Positions 1 through 7,751 of a DNA stretch of 64,000 nt are shown here, one piece after another; the stretch's first letter is position 1; each line of letters begins with the position of its first letter. Made by a program: the position numbers and the translations under genes. The DNA lies in NCBI GenBank assembly GCA_041583495.1, contig JBFHFS010000018.1, positions 26,022-90,021 of the forward strand, given 5' to 3'. Origin of the DNA: JBFHFS01 sp041583495. Its GTDB lineage: Bacteria; Bacteroidota; Bacteroidia; Bacteroidales; Marinilabiliaceae. A model generated the notes under the pieces. It had not been told where the DNA came from. It saw nothing but the letters and a program-made list of their open reading frames with translations, and made no database searches.

Positions 1-35
1 TGTGCCAAACAATCAACTCATAAAGACCATATCAA

Positions 36-881
36 ATGCCTGTAAAACAGTTCTTTGTCCTATCATTGATTTCCGTGTTTGTCTTTTCGCATGGCTTTTC
101 TCAGGAACAAATCCTGTATAAACAGATCGACACCACTAAGTTATTAATGGAAGTCTACCCTCCTGCACAAGTCGATAGATCCCGGAAATATCCTGCAATA
201 GTGTTCTTTTTTGGAGGGGGTTGGAACGGGGGTTCTATAGAACAATTCGCGCCACAGGCCAAATACTTTTCTCAAAGAGGGATGGTCTCTTTCCTGGTTG
301 ACTACAGAGTAAAAAGCCGGCAACACACTTCTCCATTCGAATCACTTAAAGATGCCAAATCGGCTATTCGATATATTAAAGAACACGCAGTTGAATGGCT
401 GGTTGATACCACAATGATTGTCGCATCGGGGGGCTCTGCTGGGGGCCATCTTGCAGCAGCCACAGCATTAATCGAGGGTTACAACGAAGATACCGACAAC
501 CTGTTGGTAAGCAGTACCCCCAATGCCCTGGTCCTTTTCAACGCGGTTATTGACAACGGCCCGGGCGGTTATGGTTTTGAAAGAATTGGGATGGCCTACA
601 AGGATTTCTCCCCTCTTCATAACATCCAAAAAGGGGCCCCGCCCACCATTCTGTTTCTGGGCACAAAAGATAACCTGATCCCCGTAGAAACGGCCATGTA
701 TTACCAAAAAGTGATGGAGAAAGTTGGCAGCAAATGTGAACTTCGATTATATGAGGGTGAGGGCCATGGTTTTTTCAATCACAACAACTTAGAATATTAT
801 AAAAAGACTGTTTTTGAGGCAGATAAATTTTTACAATCCATTGGATACTTAAATTCCCACCCCATTATAAACATTGAATAA
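36..881 (+). CDS. Secreted alpha/beta hydrolase (carbohydrate esterase/lipase-like)
   Basis: A 281-residue protein with an N-terminal signal peptide (about residues 1-22, hydrophobic core then FSQ), so it should act in the periplasm or outside the cell. The alpha/beta-hydrolase fold of the BD-FAE / acetyl-esterase type is indicated by the oxyanion motif GGGW (residues 60-63), the nucleophile elbow GGSAGGH with Ser134, a candidate acid Asp212 (GTKDN) and a candidate base His244 (GHGFF). It probably cleaves ester groups, for example acetyl groups on sugars; the substrate is not shown by the sequence. It lies 6 bases upstream of a sulfatase gene on the same strand, so the two are probably co-transcribed and may remove decorations from an external polysaccharide. 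Any earlier operon genes lie outside the window. Confidence 0.85.
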   Translation: MPVKQFFVLSLISVFVFSHGFSQEQILYKQIDTTKLLMEVYPPAQVDRSRKYPAIVFFFGGGWNGGSIEQFAPQAKYFSQRGMVSFLVDYRVKSRQHTSPFESLKDAKSAIRYIKEHAVEWLVDTTMIVASGGSAGGHLAAATALIEGYNEDTDNLLVSSTPNALVLFNAVIDNGPGGYGFERIGMAYKDFSPLHNIQKGAPPTILFLGTKDNLIPVETAMYYQKVMEKVGSKCELRLYEGEGHGFFNHNNLEYYKKTVFEADKFLQSIGYLNSHPIINIE

Positions 882-887
882 TCTGAT

Positions 888-2231
888 ATGAAAAAAGTAA
901 TTTTCCTACTCCTGTCATCGGTTTTGATTTTAGGAGCCTGCACCAACAAAAAGGAGAACAAGGATTTAAATCCAAACATTGTATTAATTATGGCCGACGA
1001 TCTGGGGTATGGAGGCATCTCCTGCTTTGGTAATACAACCATCCATACGCCCAATCTGGATCTATTGGCGACCGAAGGGGTTAAATTTACGGATTTTCAT
1101 TCCAACGGATCGGTCTGCAGCCCTACCCGCGCTGCCTTAATGACAGGTAAATACCAACAGCGGACCGGCGTAGAAGGGGTCATCACAGCTAAAAGCCACC
1201 GAGAGGTAGGTTTAAGTCTCAATGAGATTACCATCCCCGAGGAACTGAAAAAATACAATTACCATTGCGGCATGTTCGGAAAATGGCATTTAGGCTACGA
1301 TAAAGCCTTCAACCCCACCTTGCAGGGATTTGATGAGTTTACCGGGTACGTAAGTGGAAACATTGATTATCATGCGCATATTGACCAGGAGGGTTACCTG
1401 GACTGGTGGAAAGGTGAAAAGATTGAAAATGAAACGGGTTATTCGACCGATTTAATCACCGAATATGGCGTAAAATTCATCCAAGAGAATAATCCGGACA
1501 AGACCCACAAACCCTTTTTCCTTTACCTGCCACACGAGGCCCCCCATGGGCCCTACCAGCGACGCATCGATAAAGCCTTAAGAGAGGTTGGCAAGCCCGG
1601 AGATTTGCCGATCCTCAAGGACAGCATCCCCTCTATATACAAGGAGATGGTCGAGGTGATGGATGAGGGCATCGGAAGAATAATCGAAACACTTAAGGCA
1701 ACAGGGCAGTATGAAAAGACCCTTATCATTTTCTTATCCGATAATGGCGCCAACCATTATGGCCACAACGGCGGCCTAAGAGGTTTTAAAGGAGGTGTTT
1801 ATGAGGGAGGAAGCCGGGTGCCGGCCATCATCAGCTATCCCGGCAAGATCAAAGGAGGAAGAGTGAACACCCAAATGGTCCTCACCATGGATCTCCTTCC
1901 CACCTTGCTTGATTTCATTGGCCAAAAGCCTGCCGGGGAAAACATTGACGGAATAAGCATAAAAGACAATCTGTTAAACCTGACCGACCTGCCCCAAAGA
2001 GATGCTTTCTATTCCTTCGGAAATAACAGTTTCATAAGAAGTGGCAGCTGGAAGTTGGTGAAGCAAAAAAGAAAGGATTCTGAAAAAATTGAGCTCTATA
2101 ATTTATCGAACGATCTGCAAGAGAAGGTGGATGTGGGTTCACAGAATCCTGATTTAATGAACCAACTGAAGGAAAGACTAAATATTTGGGAAAAAGAGGT
2201 ACGGGAAGGCGTTAAAGAGGTCTCCCGCTAA
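888..2231 (+). CDS. Lipoprotein sulfatase (type I, formylglycine-dependent)
   Basis: A 447-residue sulfatase of the alkaline-phosphatase superfamily. A lipoprotein signal with lipobox LGAC (Cys18) predicts membrane anchoring. The N-terminal metal-site motif ADDLGYGG (Asp37/Asp38) and the maturation motif CSPTR (Cys77-Arg81), whose Cys is converted to formylglycine, are intact; KWHLGY and a later SDNG metal motif are also present. It hydrolyses sulfate esters, probably on a sulfated glycan. Type I sulfatases need an activating enzyme, which is not in this window. It follows the esterase gene after 6 bases and is followed by a strong terminator at 2373-2411. No SusC/SusD pair is adjacent, so this is at most the end of a polysaccharide-use locus. 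The exact sulfatase subfamily is not assigned. Confidence 0.93.
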   Translation: MKKVIFLLLSSVLILGACTNKKENKDLNPNIVLIMADDLGYGGISCFGNTTIHTPNLDLLATEGVKFTDFHSNGSVCSPTRAALMTGKYQQRTGVEGVITAKSHREVGLSLNEITIPEELKKYNYHCGMFGKWHLGYDKAFNPTLQGFDEFTGYVSGNIDYHAHIDQEGYLDWWKGEKIENETGYSTDLITEYGVKFIQENNPDKTHKPFFLYLPHEAPHGPYQRRIDKALREVGKPGDLPILKDSIPSIYKEMVEVMDEGIGRIIETLKATGQYEKTLIIFLSDNGANHYGHNGGLRGFKGGVYEGGSRVPAIISYPGKIKGGRVNTQMVLTMDLLPTLLDFIGQKPAGENIDGISIKDNLLNLTDLPQRDAFYSFGNNSFIRSGSWKLVKQKRKDSEKIELYNLSNDLQEKVDVGSQNPDLMNQLKERLNIWEKEVREGVKEVSR

Positions 2232-2640
2232 TACACCAGGCATAACCATTGCCAACCAGTGGTAATCTTGTAAATCCTATTAACCTGATCTTACCGAAGT
2301 TCTTCTTCCAACTCTAAAACCAAGCCGGTGCGGGACCATTCCCAAAAAACTAAATAAGTAACATAGCATTCTGAGATGCCCCGGGTCAACAACCTGGGGC
2401 ATCTCTTTTTTGTATGGTTTCCCGATCGGAGGTTAACCAGCAGTGAAGAATACCCCCCCAAAACTTCATCCAACAGCATCCATAACCCGCTTCGTTTCAA
2501 AAAAGTAAGTGTCTGTCAATTTTATAGGCATTTGGTTCTAATATTTCATAAATTGGATAAACCCATTACGATTCCACGTGTTGAAATAAGAGAACTAACC
2601 CGGAGCCTAAAGCTTTTAAACCCCATTTAATTCTGTTACT
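2232..2640. other. Intergenic stretch between sulfatase and GNAT genes
   Basis: About 409 bases with no convincing gene. The only clear signal is the terminator at 2373-2411. Short open frames here show no recognisable motif, and no clean TAnnTTTG promoter box was found just ahead of the GNAT gene. Confidence 0.6.
2373..2411 (+). terminator. Rho-independent terminator after the esterase-sulfatase pair
   Basis: GAGATGCCCC (2373-2382) pairs perfectly with GGGGCATCTC (2396-2405); the stem extends inward by further pairs including one G-T. It is followed by a run of T. The position, about 140 bases after the sulfatase stop and well before the next gene, fits transcription termination. Confidence 0.9.
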
Positions 2641-3096
2641 ATGATTATAAGAAAAGCGGTTGAGGAAGATCGTGCTGACATTCTTGGCATAATGAAACAC
2701 TGGAACATGCATCATGTTCCGTCTGAAGAAATGCCGGAGCTGGACATTTCCTGTTTCTTTGTGGCCCTTATCGATGACCAAATGGTGGGCGCTTCGGGTT
2801 ATAAGGTCCTCTCTGAAACTCAGGGAAAGACCACGCTTCTTGGCGTTGAACCCGGGCACAATGGCCAGGGCATCGGGTATGAATTGCAAAACGCACGGTT
2901 AAAAGCCATGTTCGATCTTGGATTAGAAACGGTTATTACCAATGCCGACCGTCCTGAGACCATTCGCTGGTACAAGAAACACTTTGGCTATTCTGAAATA
3001 GGAAAAATTAAGAAGGTGCATTCTTTTGGAAATGATGACATCAGTGAATGGACGACCCTTCAAATGGATCTTAAAAAATACTACCATGTTCAATAA
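2641..3096 (+). CDS. GNAT family N-acetyltransferase
   Basis: A 151-residue protein of the usual length for a single GNAT domain. The acetyl-CoA binding region is seen as LLGVEPGHNGQGIG (around residues 75-90, the Q/RxxGxG/A-type loop), followed by a conserved helix and the C-terminal WYKKHFGY pattern common in the family. The substrate is unknown. The last codons overlap the next gene (a beta-keto acid cleavage enzyme whose ATG is at 3086), which implies translational coupling. The acetyltransferase may therefore act on, or protect, an amine handled in the same pathway; that link is inference. Confidence 0.85.
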   Translation: MIIRKAVEEDRADILGIMKHWNMHHVPSEEMPELDISCFFVALIDDQMVGASGYKVLSETQGKTTLLGVEPGHNGQGIGYELQNARLKAMFDLGLETVITNADRPETIRWYKKHFGYSEIGKIKKVHSFGNDDISEWTTLQMDLKKYYHVQ

Positions 3097-3997
3097 ACAA
3101 GATTACATCAACCGGAATCAGCCCTATCCGCTGGCACAATACCCTCCGCTGGTTATTAATGTTTGTCTTACGGGCATGATTCCCACCAAGGAGATGACTC
3201 CGCACGTTCCGGTTACACCCGAGGAAATTGCAGAACAGGCCATTAGGGTATACGATCTTGGTGCGCGCATTGTTCACCTGCATGCCCGCGACCTTGACGG
3301 AAAGCCCACCTGGAAGGCTAAGATTTATGAGGATATCATTATTCGCATTAAAAGAGAGCGACCGGAATTAATTTGCTGCATCTCAACCTCGGGCAGAAAC
3401 TGGCCTGAATTTGAGCGAAGAGCTGAGGCGCTTTTTATTACCGGCCTGGGCAAACCCGACATGGCCAGCCTCACTCTGGGTTCACTCAATTTTCCTAAAT
3501 CCCCCAGCATTAACTCCATCGATATGGTAACCCGCCTGGCGCAAACCATGAAAGAGAAGGGCATTCAGCCCGAATTGGAAGTTTTTGACCCGGGGATGAT
3601 TAGTCTGGCCAAGGTGCTGGAGACCAAAGAAATACTTTCGGGAAAGAAATACTTTAACCTCTTATTTGGGAATATAAACAGCATCTCTGCCAGCGTAAAA
3701 GACATAGACTATCTGGTTTCCAAACTACCGGAAAATTCGGTGTGGGCCGCCGCGGGCATCGGTCAATTCCAGCTTACGGCAAACGCAGCAGCCATAATAA
3801 TGGGCGGAAACGTACGGGTAGGCCTTGAGGACAACATCTTCTTCGATGACAAAAAAAGTATTTTGGCTACCAACGAAGACCTAGTCAAACGACTGTGTCG
3901 CCTCGCCGATGAGATATACCGCCCCATCGCCACACCCGATGAAGTAAAGCAAATGATCGGACTTCAGCAGGTGACACAAGACCAGTTAAGTCAATAA
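3086..3997 (+). CDS. Beta-keto acid cleavage enzyme (BKACE, DUF849 family)
   Basis: About 303 residues from the ATG at 3086. The open frame extends upstream to 3026, but that part lies inside the GNAT gene, and family homology starts near PLVINVCLTG. BKACE enzymes are Zn-dependent TIM-barrel proteins that condense a beta-keto acid with acetyl-CoA; 3-keto-5-aminohexanoate cleavage (Kce, lysine fermentation) is the founding case. The metal ligand motif HLHARD and the late conserved VRVGLED motif are present. Kce itself cannot be asserted because the family covers many substrates and no other lysine-fermentation genes are adjacent. The start overlaps the preceding GNAT stop by 11 bases. A terminator-like hairpin follows at 4028-4068. 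Confidence 0.88.
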   Translation: MFNKQDYINRNQPYPLAQYPPLVINVCLTGMIPTKEMTPHVPVTPEEIAEQAIRVYDLGARIVHLHARDLDGKPTWKAKIYEDIIIRIKRERPELICCISTSGRNWPEFERRAEALFITGLGKPDMASLTLGSLNFPKSPSINSIDMVTRLAQTMKEKGIQPELEVFDPGMISLAKVLETKEILSGKKYFNLLFGNINSISASVKDIDYLVSKLPENSVWAAAGIGQFQLTANAAAIIMGGNVRVGLEDNIFFDDKKSILATNEDLVKRLCRLADEIYRPIATPDEVKQMIGLQQVTQDQLSQ

Positions 3998-4027
3998 TTT
4001 ATCGGAAAAATCTTTGTGCCGCCAACA

Positions 4028-4068
4028 GCGCCCCACCAGCCTTCAACCGCTATTTGGGGCGCTCTTGT
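4028..4068 (+). terminator. Terminator hairpin between convergent genes
   Basis: GCGCCCCA (4028-4035) pairs perfectly with TGGGGCGC (4055-4062) across a 19-base loop, followed by a T-rich run. It sits between the stop of the keto-acid cleavage gene and the 3' end of the minus-strand response regulator. Confidence 0.65.
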
Positions 4069-4105
4069 TTTCTTCGAAAACAGCTTTATGGTCATTGCCT
4101 TTCGT

Positions 4106-4831
4106 CTATTCCACGCTAAAAATCTTCAGCACTTTTTCTTTGTACATCTTACCCACCGGCAGCTTGGTATCAGCCACCTCCAGAATATTTCCCTCCAGGG
4201 ACAATATTTCGCGGATGGCTACGATATAGGATTTATGGATTCTAATAAATTGTTCTTCAGGAAGGGCCTCTTCCAGCTCTTTTAACGAAGCCAGAGCGGT
4301 AATATTATTTCTGCCGGTATGAAAAGTAACATAAGCTTTTTGCCCCTCGATGTATTTCAGGTCGGTAAAGTTTATTTTGTAGAATTTTCGGTCGGCACGA
4401 ATCGTCAGGTAAGATGCTGCAATGGCCGTTTGAGCTTGTAGAGGCACCTGTAAATTATGGGACCCTGAAGAACGATCCAGCTTATCAATAACCTTATTTA
4501 CAGCCTGAAAGAAGCGATCGAACGAAAAGGGCTTTAACAGATAGTCGGTGGCGCTTAAGTTGAAGCCTTCCAAGGCATATTCCTGATAGGCCGTGGTAAA
4601 AATTACCTCGGGTGCCTGGGTAAGGCTTCGCAAAAAATCAACCCCCGTTATATCCGGCATCTGAATATCCAAAAAAAGCAAATCCACCTCGCCCGATTTA
4701 ATCAGTTCAATGGCTTTTAATGGCGAATTAAATTCACCCAACAATTCGAGCTGTGGTATCTTACTGATATAGTTTTTTATGTATTCCCGGGCCAGGCGCT
4801 CATCATCAATGACTAAACACTTTATTTTCAT
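4106..4831 (-). CDS. LytTR-type response regulator
   Basis: A 241-residue two-domain regulator. The N-terminal receiver domain has the acidic pair near the start (IDDE), phospho-acceptor Asp55 in LFLDIQMPD, and the conserved Lys in LLKPFSFD. The C-terminal LytTR DNA-binding domain spans about residues 140-235 (FYKINFTDLKYIEG, FIRIHKSYIV). It is downstream of, and on the same strand as, a LytS-type kinase gene (87-base gap), so the two form a two-component system. The pair is divergent from an RND efflux operon, making that operon a plausible target; this is inference from position only. Confidence 0.92.
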   Translation of the reverse strand: MKIKCLVIDDERLAREYIKNYISKIPQLELLGEFNSPLKAIELIKSGEVDLLFLDIQMPDITGVDFLRSLTQAPEVIFTTAYQEYALEGFNLSATDYLLKPFSFDRFFQAVNKVIDKLDRSSGSHNLQVPLQAQTAIAASYLTIRADRKFYKINFTDLKYIEGQKAYVTFHTGRNNITALASLKELEEALPEEQFIRIHKSYIVAIREILSLEGNILEVADTKLPVGKMYKEKVLKIFSVE

Positions 4832-4918
4832 TTTTTCAAACGGTTAATCCTTAAACAAAAGAATCTACAGAACACACGTTCATGAATTATTCCATTCCCG
4901 CCTCGCCAAAATACTACA

Positions 4919-5926
4919 TTAAACTTCAATGCTCAACTCTACTTTAAACTTATCTTCCCTCTCAGTTATTTCCAGGAGGTGCTTACCCGGGTAAATAATA
5001 TTCAACCGGTGACGCACATTTTTCAGGCCGGTTCCACTTCCGGGCAATGGCTTATTATCCTGGGGAACACTATTTTCGATTAAAAAAGAGAGTTTTCCCG
5101 ACTCATTGTTAATGTGAATGGATACATAGCCATCCTCCAGCTCTTCGATACGGCTGTACTTAAAGGCATTTTCGATAAGGGGAATAAACAACATGGGGGC
5201 AATTTCAATATGGCAAACACCCCCGGTGGTCCGCAACGAAATATTTTGTGTATGGTCGGATTTCATTTGCTGGAAGGCATTGAAATTTTCGATATACTTT
5301 ATTTCCGAGGATACAGGCACCCGGTCTTTACTGCAATCGTAAAAGACATAACGCAACATTTCCGAGAGCTTCAACACACTATCGGGTGCATTTTTCGCCT
5401 GCATATAGGTTAATGAGTAGATATTATTCAGTGCATTAAATATGAAATGGGGATTTATTTGAGCTTTCAATAATTTAAGCTCTGTTTCTAATTTCTCTTC
5501 GGTTAACAGCTTTTCCCTTTCTTTCAATCGGTTGGTCTGATCAATTAATTTTACCGATGTGGCCACAAAAAAGGTAAAAATAACCCCCATAAATACTCTA
5601 ACAAAATGGAAAACCTTTGGCGGGTCCTTAAAAGAATGCTCCAGATACGGGGATATTACCACCTCTTCGAACACAAAAAACAGAAAGGAATAAACAAGCA
5701 CCACCAAAAGAGAGATCGCAAAATAACCCCGCCCACTCCTATAGTATTTTGGAAACAGATACTTTACCGTAAAGAAATAAAACGCCAATAAGGAAGTGGT
5801 ATCCACCAGGGAGTTAATTACGGCATACCAGGTGGTTTGAAAATAATTGGACATGCTAAAGAAGAAGGTATAGAGCGACAACCACCCTACTATTTGAAGC
5901 CATACATTTCGATTCCTAAAATTCAT
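4919..5926 (-). CDS. LytS/YehU-type sensor histidine kinase
   Basis: A 335-residue kinase. About four membrane segments lie in residues 10-135, followed by a coiled-coil linker (around 140-165) and a His_kinase domain with the phospho-acceptor His in LKAQINPHFIFNALNN. The HATPase part has the N-box FIPLIENAFKYS and a GTGLKNVRHRL glycine box; the usual DNG is replaced by an IENS-type sequence, as in many members of this family. There is no obvious periplasmic sensor domain, so the signal is probably sensed in or near the membrane. The partner regulator is the next gene downstream. A perfect -7 box on this strand lies about 215 bases upstream. Confidence 0.92.
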   Translation of the reverse strand: MNFRNRNVWLQIVGWLSLYTFFFSMSNYFQTTWYAVINSLVDTTSLLAFYFFTVKYLFPKYYRSGRGYFAISLLVVLVYSFLFFVFEEVVISPYLEHSFKDPPKVFHFVRVFMGVIFTFFVATSVKLIDQTNRLKEREKLLTEEKLETELKLLKAQINPHFIFNALNNIYSLTYMQAKNAPDSVLKLSEMLRYVFYDCSKDRVPVSSEIKYIENFNAFQQMKSDHTQNISLRTTGGVCHIEIAPMLFIPLIENAFKYSRIEELEDGYVSIHINNESGKLSFLIENSVPQDNKPLPGSGTGLKNVRHRLNIIYPGKHLLEITEREDKFKVELSIEV

Positions 5927-6326
5927 CCTATATTATTTGCTGAGTTTGGTTTGAAAACCTGACCCTGTTTTTTATATGAAGCCTGTCCCGAAACCCGTTC
6001 GGGTAAACCCCACGTTTGCCATGCCTAACGGTAGTTCCCCAAAAATCGGAAAAACGAGATGTTTCGCAAACAGGTAGTTTTCAGCTTCCTAATTTTCAGC
6101 TAATTTATTCAAGCTTTTGTATCCCAAACGAATTTTATTAACAAAAGTACTCATTTCGAAAACCAACTGCTGTTTGAAAGGCACAATCGCCTTTTTCCCT
6201 AAATGGGGTGTTGGTGCATAATTTTGACCCTTTGGTTCATATTATTTTATTTCCGGAGGTAAAACTTTCATTTTTGCACCCTTAAAAAACAGGAATCGAA
6301 ACGAAATTTTATCAATAAAAGTAGCG
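5927..6326. other. Divergent intergenic region, kinase gene vs efflux operon
   Basis: 400 bases with no gene seen. It holds a perfect minus-strand -7 box at 6142-6149, a weaker plus-strand candidate CATTTTTG at 6269-6276 about 50 bases before the adaptor start, and a 6-bp hairpin (CCCGAA 5987-5992 with TTCGGG 5998-6003). A LytTR binding site may lie here, but no clear pair of direct repeats could be picked by eye. Confidence 0.5.
6142..6149 (-). promoter_or_regulatory. Bacteroidota -7 box for the LytS/LytTR pair
   Basis: The minus strand reads TACTTTTG, an exact TAnnTTTG match. No TTG lies at the ideal distance, so the -33 box is not supported. The implied leader before the kinase start is about 200 bases. 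Confidence 0.45.
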
Positions 6327-7439
6327 ATGAAACAAAAACTAGTTTTTGGCGTGTTAAGCCTTTTAATAATTGCATTGGCCGTGGGCTTTGCTGCTTATTC
6401 AATAAACTCCAAGCCCAGCCCAAAAAAGGATGACCAAAAAGCCAACCGTATGTTTGTAAAGGCCCAACAGGTCAATATAGTTGAAAAGGAGTCGAATATG
6501 AATTACCGTGGACGGGTAACTGCCTTCGATCAGGTGTCGCTGGCCGCCGAGATGCAGGGGAAAATTATTCAGGGGGATGTTCGCTTCAAAGCCGGTGAAA
6601 ATTTCAAAAAGAACGATTTACTGGTAAAAATTTACAGCCAGGATGTAGAAGCCTCGCTAAAATCGGGTATCAGCTCATTTCTGCAAACCCTGGCCAAGAT
6701 TCTTCCCGACCTGAAAGTGGATTACAGTCAGGAATATGAAAAGTGGAATACTTTTTTTAATGCCATCGACGTAGAAAAACCACTCCCAAAACTGCCAACC
6801 ATAAACTCCAATAAGGAAAAGGTGTTTTTGGCTGCCAATAATGTTTTAACCAGCTATTACTCCCTTCAACAACAAGAAATAAATCTAAGTCGTTATAACA
6901 TTTATGCCCCCTTTACAGGAAGTTTTAAATCGGTAAATAAAGAAATTGGTGCCGTGGCAAACTCGGGGGTGGAACTGGCAACCATCATCCGGTCTGATAA
7001 ACTGGAAGTTACAGTTCCTGTCTTCCCTGCCGATTTAAAATGGATCCGGGAAGGCGATAAGGTTGAAATTTCCAATAGTATTGGCCAAACCAAAACGGCC
7101 ACGGTATCGCGCGTATCGGGATTTGTGGATGAATCGACCCAGTCGGTTAATGTTTACCTGTCCTACCAGTCGAACGGCAAAACAGGTTTCCTGGAGGGTG
7201 AGTATGTGGATGTTAAGTTTAAAGGAAATATATTAACCGGATTCGAAATTCCGCGCGAAGCTTTGGTAGATAAATCCTATGTGTATGAGCTTCGCGATCA
7301 AAAACTGACCAGGGAACCCGTTACTATTTTGCGCCAACTGAACGACTCCTACATAATTGCAGGCCTCGATACAGCCCAAATTATTGTAACCGAGTCGCTG
7401 GCCAGCATCAAGGAAAATGTGGAATATTTTGCCCGCTAA
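6327..7439 (+). CDS. RND efflux periplasmic adaptor (MFP/HlyD family)
   Basis: A 370-residue adaptor with an N-terminal membrane anchor (about residues 5-26). It shows the biotinyl/lipoyl-like half-motifs (QVSLAAEMQGKI at about 70 and YNIYAPFTGSF at about 190) flanking a helical hairpin, and a beta-barrel region with the SGVELATIIRSDKLEV pattern. It should bridge the inner-membrane RND pump and the outer-membrane factor encoded downstream. It is followed by a 312-base gap before the pump gene, longer than usual for such operons. The substrate is unknown. Confidence 0.92.
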   Translation: MKQKLVFGVLSLLIIALAVGFAAYSINSKPSPKKDDQKANRMFVKAQQVNIVEKESNMNYRGRVTAFDQVSLAAEMQGKIIQGDVRFKAGENFKKNDLLVKIYSQDVEASLKSGISSFLQTLAKILPDLKVDYSQEYEKWNTFFNAIDVEKPLPKLPTINSNKEKVFLAANNVLTSYYSLQQQEINLSRYNIYAPFTGSFKSVNKEIGAVANSGVELATIIRSDKLEVTVPVFPADLKWIREGDKVEISNSIGQTKTATVSRVSGFVDESTQSVNVYLSYQSNGKTGFLEGEYVDVKFKGNILTGFEIPREALVDKSYVYELRDQKLTREPVTILRQLNDSYIIAGLDTAQIIVTESLASIKENVEYFAR

Positions 7440-7751
7440 TTAGTCTCAAACCCACCTTTTTCAGGGGATTTGGAAGGGGCCTAAGATTCACCCTTCCGGG
7501 ATGAATACCAAACCTATTCCCAATCAGCCCGAAGGCTTTGGCAGGTTACACACAACACTTATCAGACCAATGGTTTAAGGATGAAACGAATTCTCTTTCC
7601 CGGGTAAGTTACATCCGCCCTTTATTAACAACTTAATTAGGACGAAACAACCAGGGTTGCGATACACAAAGGGTCCCGAATTATCGGGAAACACCGGAGT
7701 AATGAGCAACATAGAGTTCCGTCCGGCCACTGAGAAACAAAATTTATTCGG
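7440..7751. other. Gap inside the efflux set, adaptor to pump
   Basis: 312 bases without a recognisable gene. It contains a 6-bp hairpin TCCCGA (7674-7679) / TCGGGA (7684-7689) with a four-base loop and no T run. No exact TAnnTTTG box was seen. It may be a leader, an internal regulatory region or decayed sequence. Confidence 0.5.

Noticed and set aside
2376..2630. 84-residue frame across the terminator after the sulfatase
   Set aside because: It begins inside the terminator stem and shows no known motif.
4005..4025. Plus-strand promoter in the AATCTTTG sequence after the BKACE gene
   Set aside because: It differs from the consensus, has no -33 partner at a proper distance and faces the 3' end of a minus-strand gene.
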